Assembly: GCA_021157815.1 (NCBI GenBank)
Contig: JAGGVT010000118.1
Location: 1 to 19,212, forward strand
Origin: a bacterium
Lineage (GTDB): Bacteria; JAJVIF01; JAGGVT01
Reading direction: 5' to 3'
DNA: 19,212 bases
How positions within the stretch are numbered: the first letter of the stretch is position 1; each line of letters begins with the position of its first letter. This document shows positions 7,584 to 15,206 of the stretch, piece by piece. A program made the translations under genes and the position numbers. The notes under the pieces are model-generated. The model was not told the origin of the DNA and searched no databases. It saw only the letters and a list, made by a program, of their open reading frames with translations.

Positions 7584-8372
7584 TTAAAGTATCCAGTATT
7601 TTAACTGGTGTGAGGGGGTGAAATAGCGTGACAGCATAAGGCGAATCAGAAGCCAGCTGGCGATTCCGCGGCTTCCTGCAATCATGAAAGTAACCATAAT
7701 CTGGTATTTCACAGCGAGAGTCGGATCAACGCCACTGATTATCTGCCCGCTCATCAGTCCGGGAAGCACAACAATTCCCACGACCATCATAGTGTTGATA
7801 GATGGAAGAAGCCCGGCGCGGATTGCATCACGACGCACATGTTTCGATGCCTCATGCGCGGAGTATCCAAGCGCTAGAAGTGTTTCAATCTCAATCCGCC
7901 TGTGATTCAATTCAGCCTGCAAACGTTCACCTGAAAGCGCGACGCTGTTCATGCCGTTTCCCAGAATCATTCCGAACAGTGGAAGAAGATATTGCGGAGC
8001 CCACCATGGTTCAGCGCTGACCGTCAGCATTATTGCGAAAATCGTTGTGATAGTCGCGCCAACTCCAAGCGAAAGCCCGATTAGCAATTGAGACCCGTGG
8101 ACTTTTTTATTCCTAAGGCGTCCCTGCGCGGTGCGTGATGCGATTATCAGCATCACAATCATAATAAGAAGAATTATCCAGAAGCTATCCAGTTTGAAAA
8201 TATATTTCAGGAAATAACCCATCAGGGTCAGCTGCAGGACCGTCCTGACAACGCCGATTGCGAGGTCGCGTTCGAATTTTAAACTCTCCCAAACGCTGAT
8301 GATTCCGATAATCAGAATCAGGACAAACGCCCAAAGGAGATCAAAATATGTCAGTTGCTGTATGTTTTCCAT
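7584..8372 (-). CDS. fetB: FetB-like ABC transporter permease (UPF0014 family)
   Basis: Seen: about seven hydrophobic segments and the family's signatures, including RTVLQLTLMGY near the first third, LPLFGMILGNGMNSVAL, the ALGYSAHEA coupling segment, and VLPGLMSGQIISGVDP. Known: E. coli FetAB (YbbLM) is linked to iron export under oxidative stress. The start is set at the ATG at 8372 (262 residues). The frame is open to 8429, but that extra 19-residue N-terminus would be read from the palindromic repeat at 8384-8457, so I reject it. No clear ribosome binding site is seen. The gene lies 110 bases downstream of its ATPase partner, the gap being taken up by the repeat. Confidence 0.9.
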   Translation of the reverse strand: MENIQQLTYFDLLWAFVLILIIGIISVWESLKFERDLAIGVVRTVLQLTLMGYFLKYIFKLDSFWIILLIMIVMLIIASRTAQGRLRNKKVHGSQLLIGLSLGVGATITTIFAIMLTVSAEPWWAPQYLLPLFGMILGNGMNSVALSGERLQAELNHRRIEIETLLALGYSAHEASKHVRRDAIRAGLLPSINTMMVVGIVVLPGLMSGQIISGVDPTLAVKYQIMVTFMIAGSRGIASWLLIRLMLSRYFTPSHQLKYWIL

Positions 8373-8383
8373 TTGTTGTAACC

Positions 8384-8457
8384 GTAGCCCGGGAATCCAT
8401 TTCCCGGGGTTTGCGTAAATTAGCGCCATTTTCCCGGCAAATGGATTGCCGGGCTAC
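8384..8457. repeat. REP-like inverted repeat (GTAGCCCGG family, copy 2)
   Basis: Left arm 8384-8408 and right arm 8433-8457 match at 23 of 25 positions as an inverted repeat, beginning GTAGCCCGG and ending CCGGGCTAC like the element at 7-83. Each arm also contains AATCCATTT, linking it to the GGATTC family. It separates fetA from fetB and could modulate the ratio of the two products. Confidence 0.8.
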
Positions 8458-8482
8458 ATTCATCGTTTTCCAAAATACAAAC

Positions 8483-9247
8483 CTAATCCTCACCCGCATC
8501 CTTGATGAATCTTTGCGCCTGTGGCGATTGAGGATTGCGAAAGAAATCCAGCGATTCCGCCGTTTCCACAATACGACCCTTATCGAGCATCACAACAGAT
8601 CCGCCAATCCGTCGCGCGAGCCTGAATCGGTGAGTTACCATGATAACAGTATTATCGAATTTTTCATGAAAACCGCTGATTGTATCTATTATTCCCCGCG
8701 CGGCTGGAAGGTCGAGTGATGCCGCCGGTTCATCCAAAAGCAGGATTTTCGGGTTCAGCAAAAACGCCCGCGCGAGCGCAAGGCGATGTTTTTCGCCAAC
8801 TGACATGCTTGTCGAATCCAGATGCAATGGCTTGCTGCCCAGTCCGACTGAGTTCAGGACATGATGCAATTCATCATCGGTTATTTCCTCATCGCGTTTC
8901 ACAATTTTCAAATTGTCAGCGAGTGTACCCGGCACGATATATATCTCTTGAGGAACGAGAAGTATTTCACGTCGAAGATTGAGAACGTCATGTTCTTTCA
9001 GTGGTTTGTCTTTATAGAAAATCCGGCCATTATCAGGGTCAGCCATTCTGTTTAGAAGCCGCAGAAGAGTGGACTTGCCACATCCGGATGGCCCTATAAC
9101 CGAAACTGAATCGCCCTCGCGGATTTTGAAATTAATTTTTCTCAATGCAGGTTCGCTGCTGGCATCGGAATTACTCGGATGAGTGTAATCGACGTCTTTC
9201 AGTTCAAGTATTATTTTCCCGGAAAGTTTGTGCATCCTTCGACTCAC
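8483..9247 (-). CDS. fetA: FetA-like ABC transporter ATP-binding protein
   Basis: A complete ABC ATPase of 254 residues: Walker A GPSGCGKST (52-60), Q-loop Gln100, a diverged signature MSVGEKHR (148-155, in place of LSGGQ), Walker B ILLLDEP (168-174) and H-loop His206. Together with the adjacent UPF0014 permease this is the FetA-FetB pair; inference: metal (iron) export. The start is taken as GTG at 9247 because GAAGGG lies eight bases upstream; an in-frame ATG at 9235 has AGG directly against it and is less likely. That GAAGGG motif belongs to a CCTTCGACTCGCTT-type repeat, so the repeat appears to furnish the ribosome binding site. Confidence 0.88.
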   Translation of the reverse strand: MSRRMHKLSGKIILELKDVDYTHPSNSDASSEPALRKINFKIREGDSVSVIGPSGCGKSTLLRLLNRMADPDNGRIFYKDKPLKEHDVLNLRREILLVPQEIYIVPGTLADNLKIVKRDEEITDDELHHVLNSVGLGSKPLHLDSTSMSVGEKHRLALARAFLLNPKILLLDEPAASLDLPAARGIIDTISGFHEKFDNTVIMVTHRFRLARRIGGSVVMLDKGRIVETAESLDFFRNPQSPQAQRFIKDAGED

Positions 9248-9345
9248 TTTGTTTGCCCTTCGACTCGCTTCGCTTAACAGTATCGTGGGTGGACTATTTG
9301 CCCTTCGACTCGCTTCGCTCGCTCAGGACGTGGGCTTCGCCCACG
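9236..9345. repeat. CCTTCGACTCGCTTCGCT repeat cluster with hairpin
   Basis: A 23-base unit starting TTTGCCCTTCGACTC occurs exactly at 9252-9274 and 9297-9319 (period 45), with a shorter relative at 9236-9250. It ends in a perfect seven-base-pair hairpin CGTGGGC-TTC-GCCCACG (9329-9345). The cluster overlaps the last codons of the enoyl-CoA hydratase gene on its right and the start of fetA on its left. Confidence 0.85.
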
Positions 9346-10135
9346 CCCACGATGCCTTTCTCTTTTCAATGAACGCCTCCATGCCCTCCTGTCCCTCCTC
9401 GCTCATACGCTGCCTACCGATAACCTCAGCAGTATGAACTCTCGCTTCCGTGAATGACATCAACGGGATTTTCTCAAGCAGATTTTTGGTTGTCGCCAGA
9501 GCTTCAGGACCGCACTCCATAAGTTTGTCGCACAGAATTTTCACCTCGTTATCGAGTTCAACATGCTCGACAATCCTGTGTACAAGCCCGATTGCAAGCG
9601 CCCGTTCAGCGTCTATGCTCTCAGCGGTCAGGCACAGCTCACGCGCGTTGGATTCGCCGATTTTTCGCACGATATACGGCATCGCGACCGCTGGTGAAAC
9701 TCCAACACGGACATCAGTCGCGGCAAACACCGCGTTTATGGACGCAACAGCGAGATCGCACACGCAGACAAATCCAACTCCGCATCCCATAACCGCTCCG
9801 TTGACCGAGGCGATTGTTGGAATCGGCAGCGAATAGAGAGCGTACATCAGATCGCTCATTTCAAGCGATTCGCGAATGTTTTCCTCGTATGTCTGCTCCT
9901 TGATTTCCTGAAGCCAGTTGATATCCGCACCCGCGCAGAAACTCCTGCCCTCCCCTGTCAAAACAAGCACTCTCATTTCATCTGTTAATTCTTTTATCAG
10001 GCTGACCGCATCAAGCATGTCAGAAACCATGTCCGCATTGAAGGCGTTGTGAACATTCGGCCTGTCCATGACCATGTAACCAACACCATCGGCGTATTCC
10101 AATCGGATTGTTTCGAATTCCTGTATCTGGCGCAA
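9323..10135 (-). CDS. Enoyl-CoA hydratase/isomerase family protein, methylglutaconyl-CoA hydratase-like
   Basis: A crotonase-fold enzyme of 270 residues. Seen: the oxyanion-hole motif SFCAGADINWL (65-75), the second glycine-rich segment NGAVMGCGVGF (112-122), and VGVSPAVAMPYIVRKIG (144-160), which is the pattern I associate with methylglutaconyl-CoA hydratase (LiuC) of leucine breakdown. The position normally Glu in the EVRLG motif is Asp141 here. The native C-terminus should end near KRKASW; the last residues (AWAKPTS) are read from a repeat hairpin. The TTG start at 10135 is supported by AGGAGA seven bases upstream. No other leucine-degradation genes are present, so the substrate is unproven. 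Confidence 0.88.
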   Translation of the reverse strand: MRQIQEFETIRLEYADGVGYMVMDRPNVHNAFNADMVSDMLDAVSLIKELTDEMRVLVLTGEGRSFCAGADINWLQEIKEQTYEENIRESLEMSDLMYALYSLPIPTIASVNGAVMGCGVGFVCVCDLAVASINAVFAATDVRVGVSPAVAMPYIVRKIGESNARELCLTAESIDAERALAIGLVHRIVEHVELDNEVKILCDKLMECGPEALATTKNLLEKIPLMSFTEARVHTAEVIGRQRMSEEGQEGMEAFIEKRKASWAWAKPTS

Positions 10136-10226
10136 AGCACATTCTCCTGAATATTGGAATTGAAAAGAATCAAAGCATTAGGCCTCTGAAAAAGAAAGAA
10201 ATGGTATTAACTTTCGTAAGCTAAAA

Positions 10227-10394
10227 ATGGATTCCGGGGCAAGCCCGGAATGACATTATCTTAACATTCCAGAATTTATCATTCCAGAATTTATCATTCC
10301 AGAATTTATCATTCCAGAATTTGTTATTCCAGAATTTGTTATTCCAGAATTTGTTATTCCAGAATTTGTCATTCCGGCGAAAGCCGGAATCCAT
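10227..10394. repeat. Seven-unit 15-bp tandem array inside inverted hairpins
   Basis: Seven 15-base units fill 10265-10369: three of CATTCCAGAATTTAT, one of CATTCCAGAATTTGT, then three of TATTCCAGAATTTGT, followed by a partial unit. The array is flanked by two hairpins, ATTCCGGGG-CAAG-CCCGGAAT (around 10231-10251) and CATTCCGGC-GAAA-GCCGGAATC (around 10370-10392), whose outer ends (ATGGATTCCGG and CCGGAATCCAT) are inverted copies. It occupies the gap between the SpoIIM-like gene and the hydratase gene. No spacers of unrelated sequence exist, so it is not CRISPR. Confidence 0.9.
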
Positions 10395-10414
10395 CGTTTT
10401 CAGAAGCCTCAACA

Positions 10415-11434
10415 TTATACAGAATACCTGCCTCGTCCTGCTAATGAAAAATAAACAATCATCAGGAAACCAAGGACAACTGAAAATCCTATTTTCAGGT
10501 AATCGACAATCTGCTGATTGCCATCCACCTTTATCGGTGTAATGAACCCCTCTATCAACGCGGCGATAATCAGCATGATAACAACGCCGTACATTATCCG
10601 AATCGCGCTTCTGCTGTGATATTTCAACGCATCGACACGCCTGAGGCTTCCGGGCATTATCAACGCGCCTGCGAGAATAAATCCCGCCGCGGCGCTGAAT
10701 ACAATCGCTGTCAGTTCGATTACTCCATGCGGCAGAATTCCAGCCATGAAATAAATGCCATATTCCACAGGGCGGGCGAGATACAAATACGCCACTCCGC
10801 CCAGCATAACACCATTTGTGATAAGCAGGTAAGCTGTACCGAGCCCGAATGTAATCCCGCTTGCGAAAGCGAAAGCTGAAATGCGAATATTGTTCACCAT
10901 GATTAAGCTTGAAACTTCCGGCATTGATTCTTTTGAGATATTCCCGGATGCCAAAAGCGCGGGACCCGATTCCAATTTGCCAGCCATCTGTTCGATAACC
11001 TGGCTTATCATCGGAACAAATCGCCCCATCCAATCAGGGTCGGTGTTCATCCAGTGGTAGCCAAGAGTCGATGACAAAATAAAAACCAACGCTGAAAATA
11101 AAACAATTTTCGATTGGCTTCTTATCAGTGATGGAAAATCGGCTGAAATGAATCGGAGGAAATTTTCCCATGGGCGTGATTTATTGACATAAATCACGGA
11201 GTGTGTGTTTGCGACAAGCCGGTTTAAATAAAGAGTAACATCCCCGAACGGTTCAGCCGCGCGCGCCTTCGCGAGATCAGCCGCGGCCTGCCTGTAAAGC
11301 GTCCCCAGCCTTAGGAGTTCCTCCTCATTCAACGATTTCATTCCGTGCCTGCGAATTCGTCGCAGCAGGTTTTCTGTCTCTTCCCAAAATTGACGTCTCG
11401 ACACTATGAATTCACGTTTTCCCACATCAACCAT
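10415..11434 (-). CDS. SpoIIM-family (stage II sporulation protein M-like) membrane protein
   Basis: Seen: an N-terminal cytoplasmic helical domain with the family pattern (FIVSRRQFWEETENLL... LGTLYRQAAADLAKAR, residues 9-58) followed by about five transmembrane segments from residue 108 onward, including GVMLGGVAYLYL and an ILPHGVIELTAIVFSAAAGF stretch typical of the family. Known: SpoIIM is part of the engulfment machinery in Bacillus, but the family is widespread in non-sporulating bacteria, often beside RDD, MoxR, DUF58 and transglutaminase genes; the role there is unknown. Here it diverges from an RDD-family gene 36 bases away. No ribosome binding site precedes the ATG at 11434. Confidence 0.9.
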   Translation of the reverse strand: MVDVGKREFIVSRRQFWEETENLLRRIRRHGMKSLNEEELLRLGTLYRQAAADLAKARAAEPFGDVTLYLNRLVANTHSVIYVNKSRPWENFLRFISADFPSLIRSQSKIVLFSALVFILSSTLGYHWMNTDPDWMGRFVPMISQVIEQMAGKLESGPALLASGNISKESMPEVSSLIMVNNIRISAFAFASGITFGLGTAYLLITNGVMLGGVAYLYLARPVEYGIYFMAGILPHGVIELTAIVFSAAAGFILAGALIMPGSLRRVDALKYHSRSAIRIMYGVVIMLIIAALIEGFITPIKVDGNQQIVDYLKIGFSVVLGFLMIVYFSLAGRGRYSV

Positions 11435-11452
11435 TCTAACAGATATTTTTCT

Positions 11453-11460
11453 AGTATAAT
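11453..11460. promoter_or_regulatory. Overlapping divergent -10 boxes
   Basis: TATAAT at 11455-11460 (plus) overlaps TATACT on the minus strand (11458-11453). Expected start sites are near 11467 for the RDD gene (ATG at 11471, a leader of about four bases) and near 11446 for the SpoIIM-like gene (ATG at 11434, about twelve bases). No -35 hexamers are convincing, and neither gene has a ribosome binding site. Confidence 0.5.
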
Positions 11461-11470
11461 AAGCCTTGAT

Positions 11471-12256
11471 ATGCCATTTGATGATGACCTGATTGAAGTT
11501 GTTACTCCTGAACGAGTTGAACTCAATTTCCCCATAGCGGGTTTGGGGTCGCGATTTGCTGCGGCATTTATCGATCTGATAATCATCATTCTTCTCAACG
11601 TCCTGTTATCTTTGCTTTGGTTGATATTTATCGCAGCTTTGCAGACCGAGGATTTTTACCCTTTGTCAATCGCAATCGGTTTCTGGATAACACTAAGATT
11701 CCTTGTGACATTCGGCTACTATATTTATCTGGAATATAAATGGAACGGGCAGACTCCCGGAAAGCGCATTATGCACATACGGGTAATGCGTTATGGCGGA
11801 CTGCCGGTTGACCTTGCCTCATCAGCAATTAGAAATCTCATGCGGATTGTCGATATCCTCCTGTTTTCTTTTGCCATCGGATTTCTAATTCTCTTTCTTT
11901 CCAAACTCAGCCAGCGGCCGGGTGATTTCGCCGCCGGCACAATTGTCGTGCGCGACAGGAGTATCACACTGGCTGACCTTGACCATTATCTGAAATCCAC
12001 ATCCGGCAAACAGGCAAATAACAACGCCAAGCTCGATGCCAGATTCCAAAAGCTCAACGATGAGGATGCCAGAGTAATCGAAATGTTCATGAGCCGAAAG
12101 CATCAGTTACAATTATCCCAGAGGCGCGAGATGTCGGAGCAAATCGCAAATGGAATCAGGGAGAAACTTGGGATTAAAAAGGACGAATACGGCAGCGATG
12201 AAATTCTCATTCGCACTGCCAACAATGCGCTCAAATCAAGACAGGACAAATGGTAA
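11471..12256 (+). CDS. RDD-family membrane protein
   Basis: Seen: the family hallmarks LGSRFAAAFID (Arg28, Asp35), GQTPGKRIMHIRVM (93-106), the third-position Asp128 in MRIVDIL and QRPGDFAAGTIVV (148-160), with three to four hydrophobic spans. A hydrophilic helical C-terminal tail of about 90 residues follows. RDD proteins are proposed to act in transport, but the role is generally unknown. The frame is open back to 11345, but the segment before 11471 overlaps the divergent SpoIIM-like gene; ATG 11471 fits the family N-terminus (VTPERVELNFPIAGLG). The stop codon abuts the aroB start codon directly, so the two are co-transcribed and probably translationally coupled. Confidence 0.9.
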   Translation: MPFDDDLIEVVTPERVELNFPIAGLGSRFAAAFIDLIIIILLNVLLSLLWLIFIAALQTEDFYPLSIAIGFWITLRFLVTFGYYIYLEYKWNGQTPGKRIMHIRVMRYGGLPVDLASSAIRNLMRIVDILLFSFAIGFLILFLSKLSQRPGDFAAGTIVVRDRSITLADLDHYLKSTSGKQANNNAKLDARFQKLNDEDARVIEMFMSRKHQLQLSQRREMSEQIANGIREKLGIKKDEYGSDEILIRTANNALKSRQDKW

Positions 12257-13393
12257 ATGGCTGAATTTCAAGTAACAGTTTCAACAGGTTCATATCCGGT
12301 TATTATCGAATCGGGATGCGTATCGCAAATTCCCGCACGGTTGAAACAGCTGGGCGGATATTCAAAAGTTCTGTTTATAACTGATGCAGAAGTCGAGCGT
12401 CTTTACTATAATGAAATCGAAAATCGCTTTCGAGATATTCCTCTGGATGCCGAAATATACACAATCCCGCCCGGCGAAAAATCAAAGAGCATACAAAACT
12501 ACTCTCTCTTAATAAAGTATCTCGCTGAACGAAATTTCACTCGCAATGATTTAATCATCGCGTTTGGCGGCGGAGTTGTTAATGACCTCGCGGGACTGGT
12601 CGCGGCAACATACATGCGAGGCATAAGATGGATCTCTGTTCCAACAACTCTACTTGCGCAGGCGGATGCCTGCATCGGCGGGAAAACGTCTGTTCATTTT
12701 GCAGGAGTAAAAAACCTGATAGGCGCATTTCATCAGCCGTCACTGGTTTTTATAGATCCTGAATTTCTAAAAACTCTATCCAAAAGAGATTATCTTTGCG
12801 GACTTTCTGAAATCATGAAGATGGCTGTTCTTCCCGGAAACAAGAATTTCTCAATATGGGATAATAAAGTCCGTGAAAAGATGCTTGCGAAGGATGAAAA
12901 TACAATTGCCGGAGTAATAGAGGAATCATGCAGATTTAAAGCGAAGGTTATCGAGCGGGATGAATTTGACCGCGCGGGGCGAATCGTACTGAATCTCGGA
13001 CATACTCTTGGACACGCTCTTGAAGCGGCACTGGGATTTGAACATATAACCCACGGCGAGGCTGTCTGTATTGGAACGCTGTTTATTTCATGGGTATCAA
13101 ATAACAATCACGACATGCCTGATGAGGATTTGGAAAAAATCCGTAATCTGTTCATGCCTGTTGCAAATGCAATTCCTGCCGATAATGTTAATTGCGCTAT
13201 TGACCTGGAATGGAACATACTGCATGATTTTATCTGTCATGACAAAAAACGCTCCAATGATGTTCGCTGGGTTTATCCTGTTGCAATTGGGAAGATAAAA
13301 CTCGAAGAACTGGAATCAGATGATTTGCATGATGCGTGGATTGAATTCATAAAAGTATTCGCCGGATGGTGCGAAAGTGGCAGAGATAAATAA
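12257..13393 (+). CDS. aroB: 3-dehydroquinate synthase AroB
   Basis: AroB converts DAHP to 3-dehydroquinate, the second shikimate-pathway step, using NAD and a divalent metal. Seen: PPGEKSKS (71-78), the nucleotide-binding GGGVVND (104-110, Asn where Gly is usual), RWISVPTTLLAQADACIGGKT (124-143), KNLIGAFHQP (152-161) and the expected metal ligands Glu185, His249 (NLGHTLGHALE) and His266 (HGEAV). Length (378) is normal or slightly long. It starts on the base after the RDD stop codon, with AGGA ten bases upstream, and its last 17 bases overlap the histidine kinase gene. Chorismate from this pathway is the entry to the futalosine route suggested by mqnE in this window. Confidence 0.94.
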   Translation: MAEFQVTVSTGSYPVIIESGCVSQIPARLKQLGGYSKVLFITDAEVERLYYNEIENRFRDIPLDAEIYTIPPGEKSKSIQNYSLLIKYLAERNFTRNDLIIAFGGGVVNDLAGLVAATYMRGIRWISVPTTLLAQADACIGGKTSVHFAGVKNLIGAFHQPSLVFIDPEFLKTLSKRDYLCGLSEIMKMAVLPGNKNFSIWDNKVREKMLAKDENTIAGVIEESCRFKAKVIERDEFDRAGRIVLNLGHTLGHALEAALGFEHITHGEAVCIGTLFISWVSNNNHDMPDEDLEKIRNLFMPVANAIPADNVNCAIDLEWNILHDFICHDKKRSNDVRWVYPVAIGKIKLEELESDDLHDAWIEFIKVFAGWCESGRDK

Positions 13394-14825
13394 TCCTGAA
13401 TTGGCAAACAGTATTGTCAGGGCATTTCAGGCAAGCCATGATTTTATCGCCCTGATAGACAGCGATGCGCGAATAGTCTGGGCAAACGATGCTCTTGCCG
13501 CTAAACATGGAACAGGTTCCGACAATCTAACAGGACAACATTTTAATAAGCTCTTCGATTCAAACCTTGCTGACCTCACTCAGGATATTCTGATTACAAT
13601 CATAAACGATGGCTTCTTTCATGGTGAACTTTTCATGCATGGTGAAGATGCATCGTTTCCGGCATCAGTATCAGCCAGCATCGTCCCCTGCGAGGATTCT
13701 GATTATGATTTCATGATTCTGTTTTTCGCATCCGACCGAACATACCTGAAACAACACGAGGAGGAAGCTCGCAAAAGAAAGGAGTTTTTCGGCACGATTA
13801 TCAGCCGCGCGCCTGTTGGAATTTTCTGTCTCGATATCGACGGCAACCTCACTGTTATCAACAACGTAATGCTCAAGATGGGGAAAAAAGCGGAGATTCA
13901 TCTCCGTGAAGGCAAAAACATCGATAAATACAAAGATATGTTCAATCCGAAAATAATTGAGGTTATTGAAAAGGGGCTTTTGGGCCGAAAATCCGATTTG
14001 GAAAACATTCCACTTCTTGCTGATGACCGCTCAAAACCAATTGTGAACATAATAGGAGCTCCAGTATTCTCGCCTGAGGGCGGCATTGAGGGAGTCGCGG
14101 TTTTGATAGAGGACCGCACTGAGAAAATCCTAATCGAGGAAAAACTTCAGGAAACAAGCAAACTCGCATCCATTGGTGAAATAGCGGCTGGTGTCGCGCA
14201 TACGATAAACAATCCGATGACCACAATCACTGGCAGGATTGAGATGATGAAAATGAAGGCTGAAAAAAACCACCGGAATACGGAATCAATCGATATCATT
14301 CTTCATAACCTTGAAAGAATAAGCCAAATTGCCAAAGGGCTTCTGGATTATTCCAGGAAAGATGTTGATGTTGAAGGTGAAGTCAATATTAATGACCTCG
14401 TGAAACAGACGGTCTTATTCTTCCTACCCCACTATACATGGATAAATATAGATACTGGCCTCAATCCTGACATGCCCGTTATCAGTTGCGATTCAGGAAA
14501 AATCGAACAGGTGCTGCACGATTTGTTTCTAAACGCCGTGCAGGCTGTGGGTAAAAAAGGCTCCATCACTTTCAGCACTGAATTTGACACCGCCGCGAAA
14601 GAAATTGTAATTCGAATCACCGACACAGGTTCAGGTATTGCAGAGAAGAATCTCGATAAAATATTCGATTTGTTTTTCACCACAAAAGACCCCGGCAAGG
14701 GAACAGGGCTTGGTTTGCCTGTAAGTATGACAATTATCAAGCAACACGGCGGAACAATCGTGGTTGAGGAAACATCAGAAAAAGGCACAACATTCGCAAT
14801 CCGGCTTCCTATTTCCAATAAATAA
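13377..14825 (+). CDS. Soluble PAS-domain sensor histidine kinase
   Basis: Seen: two PAS-like segments (about 15-110 and 137-250), a HisKA dimerisation domain with phospho-acceptor His275 (VAHTINNP), and a full HATPase domain: N-box Asn386 (HDLFLNAVQA), G1 DTGSG (416-420), F-box FDLFFTTK (430-437) and G2 GTGLGLP (442-448). No signal peptide or membrane segment is present, so it should sense a cytoplasmic cue. The HTINNP H-box is of the type found in many NtrB-like soluble kinases. The GTG start at 13377 lies inside the end of aroB (17-base overlap), so translation is coupled to it. No response regulator is in the window; the partner is unknown. Confidence 0.93.
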   Translation: MAEINNPELANSIVRAFQASHDFIALIDSDARIVWANDALAAKHGTGSDNLTGQHFNKLFDSNLADLTQDILITIINDGFFHGELFMHGEDASFPASVSASIVPCEDSDYDFMILFFASDRTYLKQHEEEARKRKEFFGTIISRAPVGIFCLDIDGNLTVINNVMLKMGKKAEIHLREGKNIDKYKDMFNPKIIEVIEKGLLGRKSDLENIPLLADDRSKPIVNIIGAPVFSPEGGIEGVAVLIEDRTEKILIEEKLQETSKLASIGEIAAGVAHTINNPMTTITGRIEMMKMKAEKNHRNTESIDIILHNLERISQIAKGLLDYSRKDVDVEGEVNINDLVKQTVLFFLPHYTWINIDTGLNPDMPVISCDSGKIEQVLHDLFLNAVQAVGKKGSITFSTEFDTAAKEIVIRITDTGSGIAEKNLDKIFDLFFTTKDPGKGTGLGLPVSMTIIKQHGGTIVVEETSEKGTTFAIRLPISNK

Positions 14826-14845
14826 CACCATGCTTTAGCATGGTG
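14826..14845. repeat. Perfect hairpin just after the kinase stop codon
   Basis: CACCATGC (14826-14833), loop TTTA, GCATGGTG (14838-14845): eight perfect base pairs beginning on the base after the TAA. There is no T-run, so it is a weak terminator at best; it may stabilise the mRNA end. Part of it is repeated near 15279. Confidence 0.7.
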
Positions 14846-14949
14846 CTTACCCTATTTCCAATAACACCACACTTTAGAGCGTGTCGGGAAAGGTGTCCTA
14901 ATTGGCAACTGACACCATTTAATTACTCCTTAGACAAACTAAGGATAAA

Positions 14950-15206
14950 ATCCCATCATTCCCGCGAAAGCGGGTTCTTTAGTCTGTCCTCAGAAATCCA
15001 TTTTTATTTTCTAGAAGAGTTGGCATCTCTCATTATTAAATGGATTCCCGCTTTCGGGCTTGTTGAAAAAGCCCATTATATCCCAGACCGCAGGGGCAAC
15101 TCTCTGTGGTTGCCCTGTATTTATGCCAATATTTAGGGTAGGCACAGAGACCTACCCCCTACATTCAGCCCTTTTTCAACAGCCCCTTTCGCGGGAATGA
15201 CGGGAT
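14950..15206. repeat. 257-bp MITE-like composite with terminal inverted repeats
   Basis: Terminal arms begin ATCCCATCATTCCCGCG and end CGCGGGAATGACGGGAT: 20 of 21 positions match as an inverted repeat. Inside lie several smaller hairpins and a second inverted pair (ATTCCCGCTTTCGGG... at about 15044 and its partner near 15165-15198). It encodes no protein. Confidence 0.75.
14973..14999. repeat. 27-base exact repeat (copy 2)
   Basis: Exact same-orientation copy of the sequence at 2695-2721, here embedded just inside the left arm of the 257-bp composite. Confidence 0.85.

Noticed and set aside
8373-8429. Upstream extension of fetB by 19 codons
   Set aside because: The added residues are translated from the palindromic repeat at 8384-8457; the ATG at 8372 begins the conserved family N-terminus.
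9323-10135. Assignment of the hydratase to classical enoyl-CoA hydratase of fatty-acid oxidation
   Set aside because: The SPAVAMPYIVRKIG segment matches the methylglutaconyl-CoA hydratase pattern better; no fatty-acid oxidation genes are adjacent.
10265-10369. Possible CRISPR array
   Set aside because: Units are only 15 bases and directly adjacent, with no unique spacers and no cas genes; it is a plain tandem repeat.
10221-11033. 270-codon minus-strand open frame with a repetitive FWNNK/FWNDK tail
   Set aside because: Most of it is the wrong frame of the clear SpoIIM-like gene, and the repetitive tail is simply translation of the 15-bp tandem array.
11345-11470. Upstream extension of the RDD gene by 42 codons
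   Set aside because: It would overlap the start of the divergent SpoIIM-like gene and the shared promoter; the family N-terminus begins at 11471.
14840-15136. 98-codon plus-strand open frame after the kinase gene
   Set aside because: It runs through hairpins and dispersed repeat modules and has no coding character.
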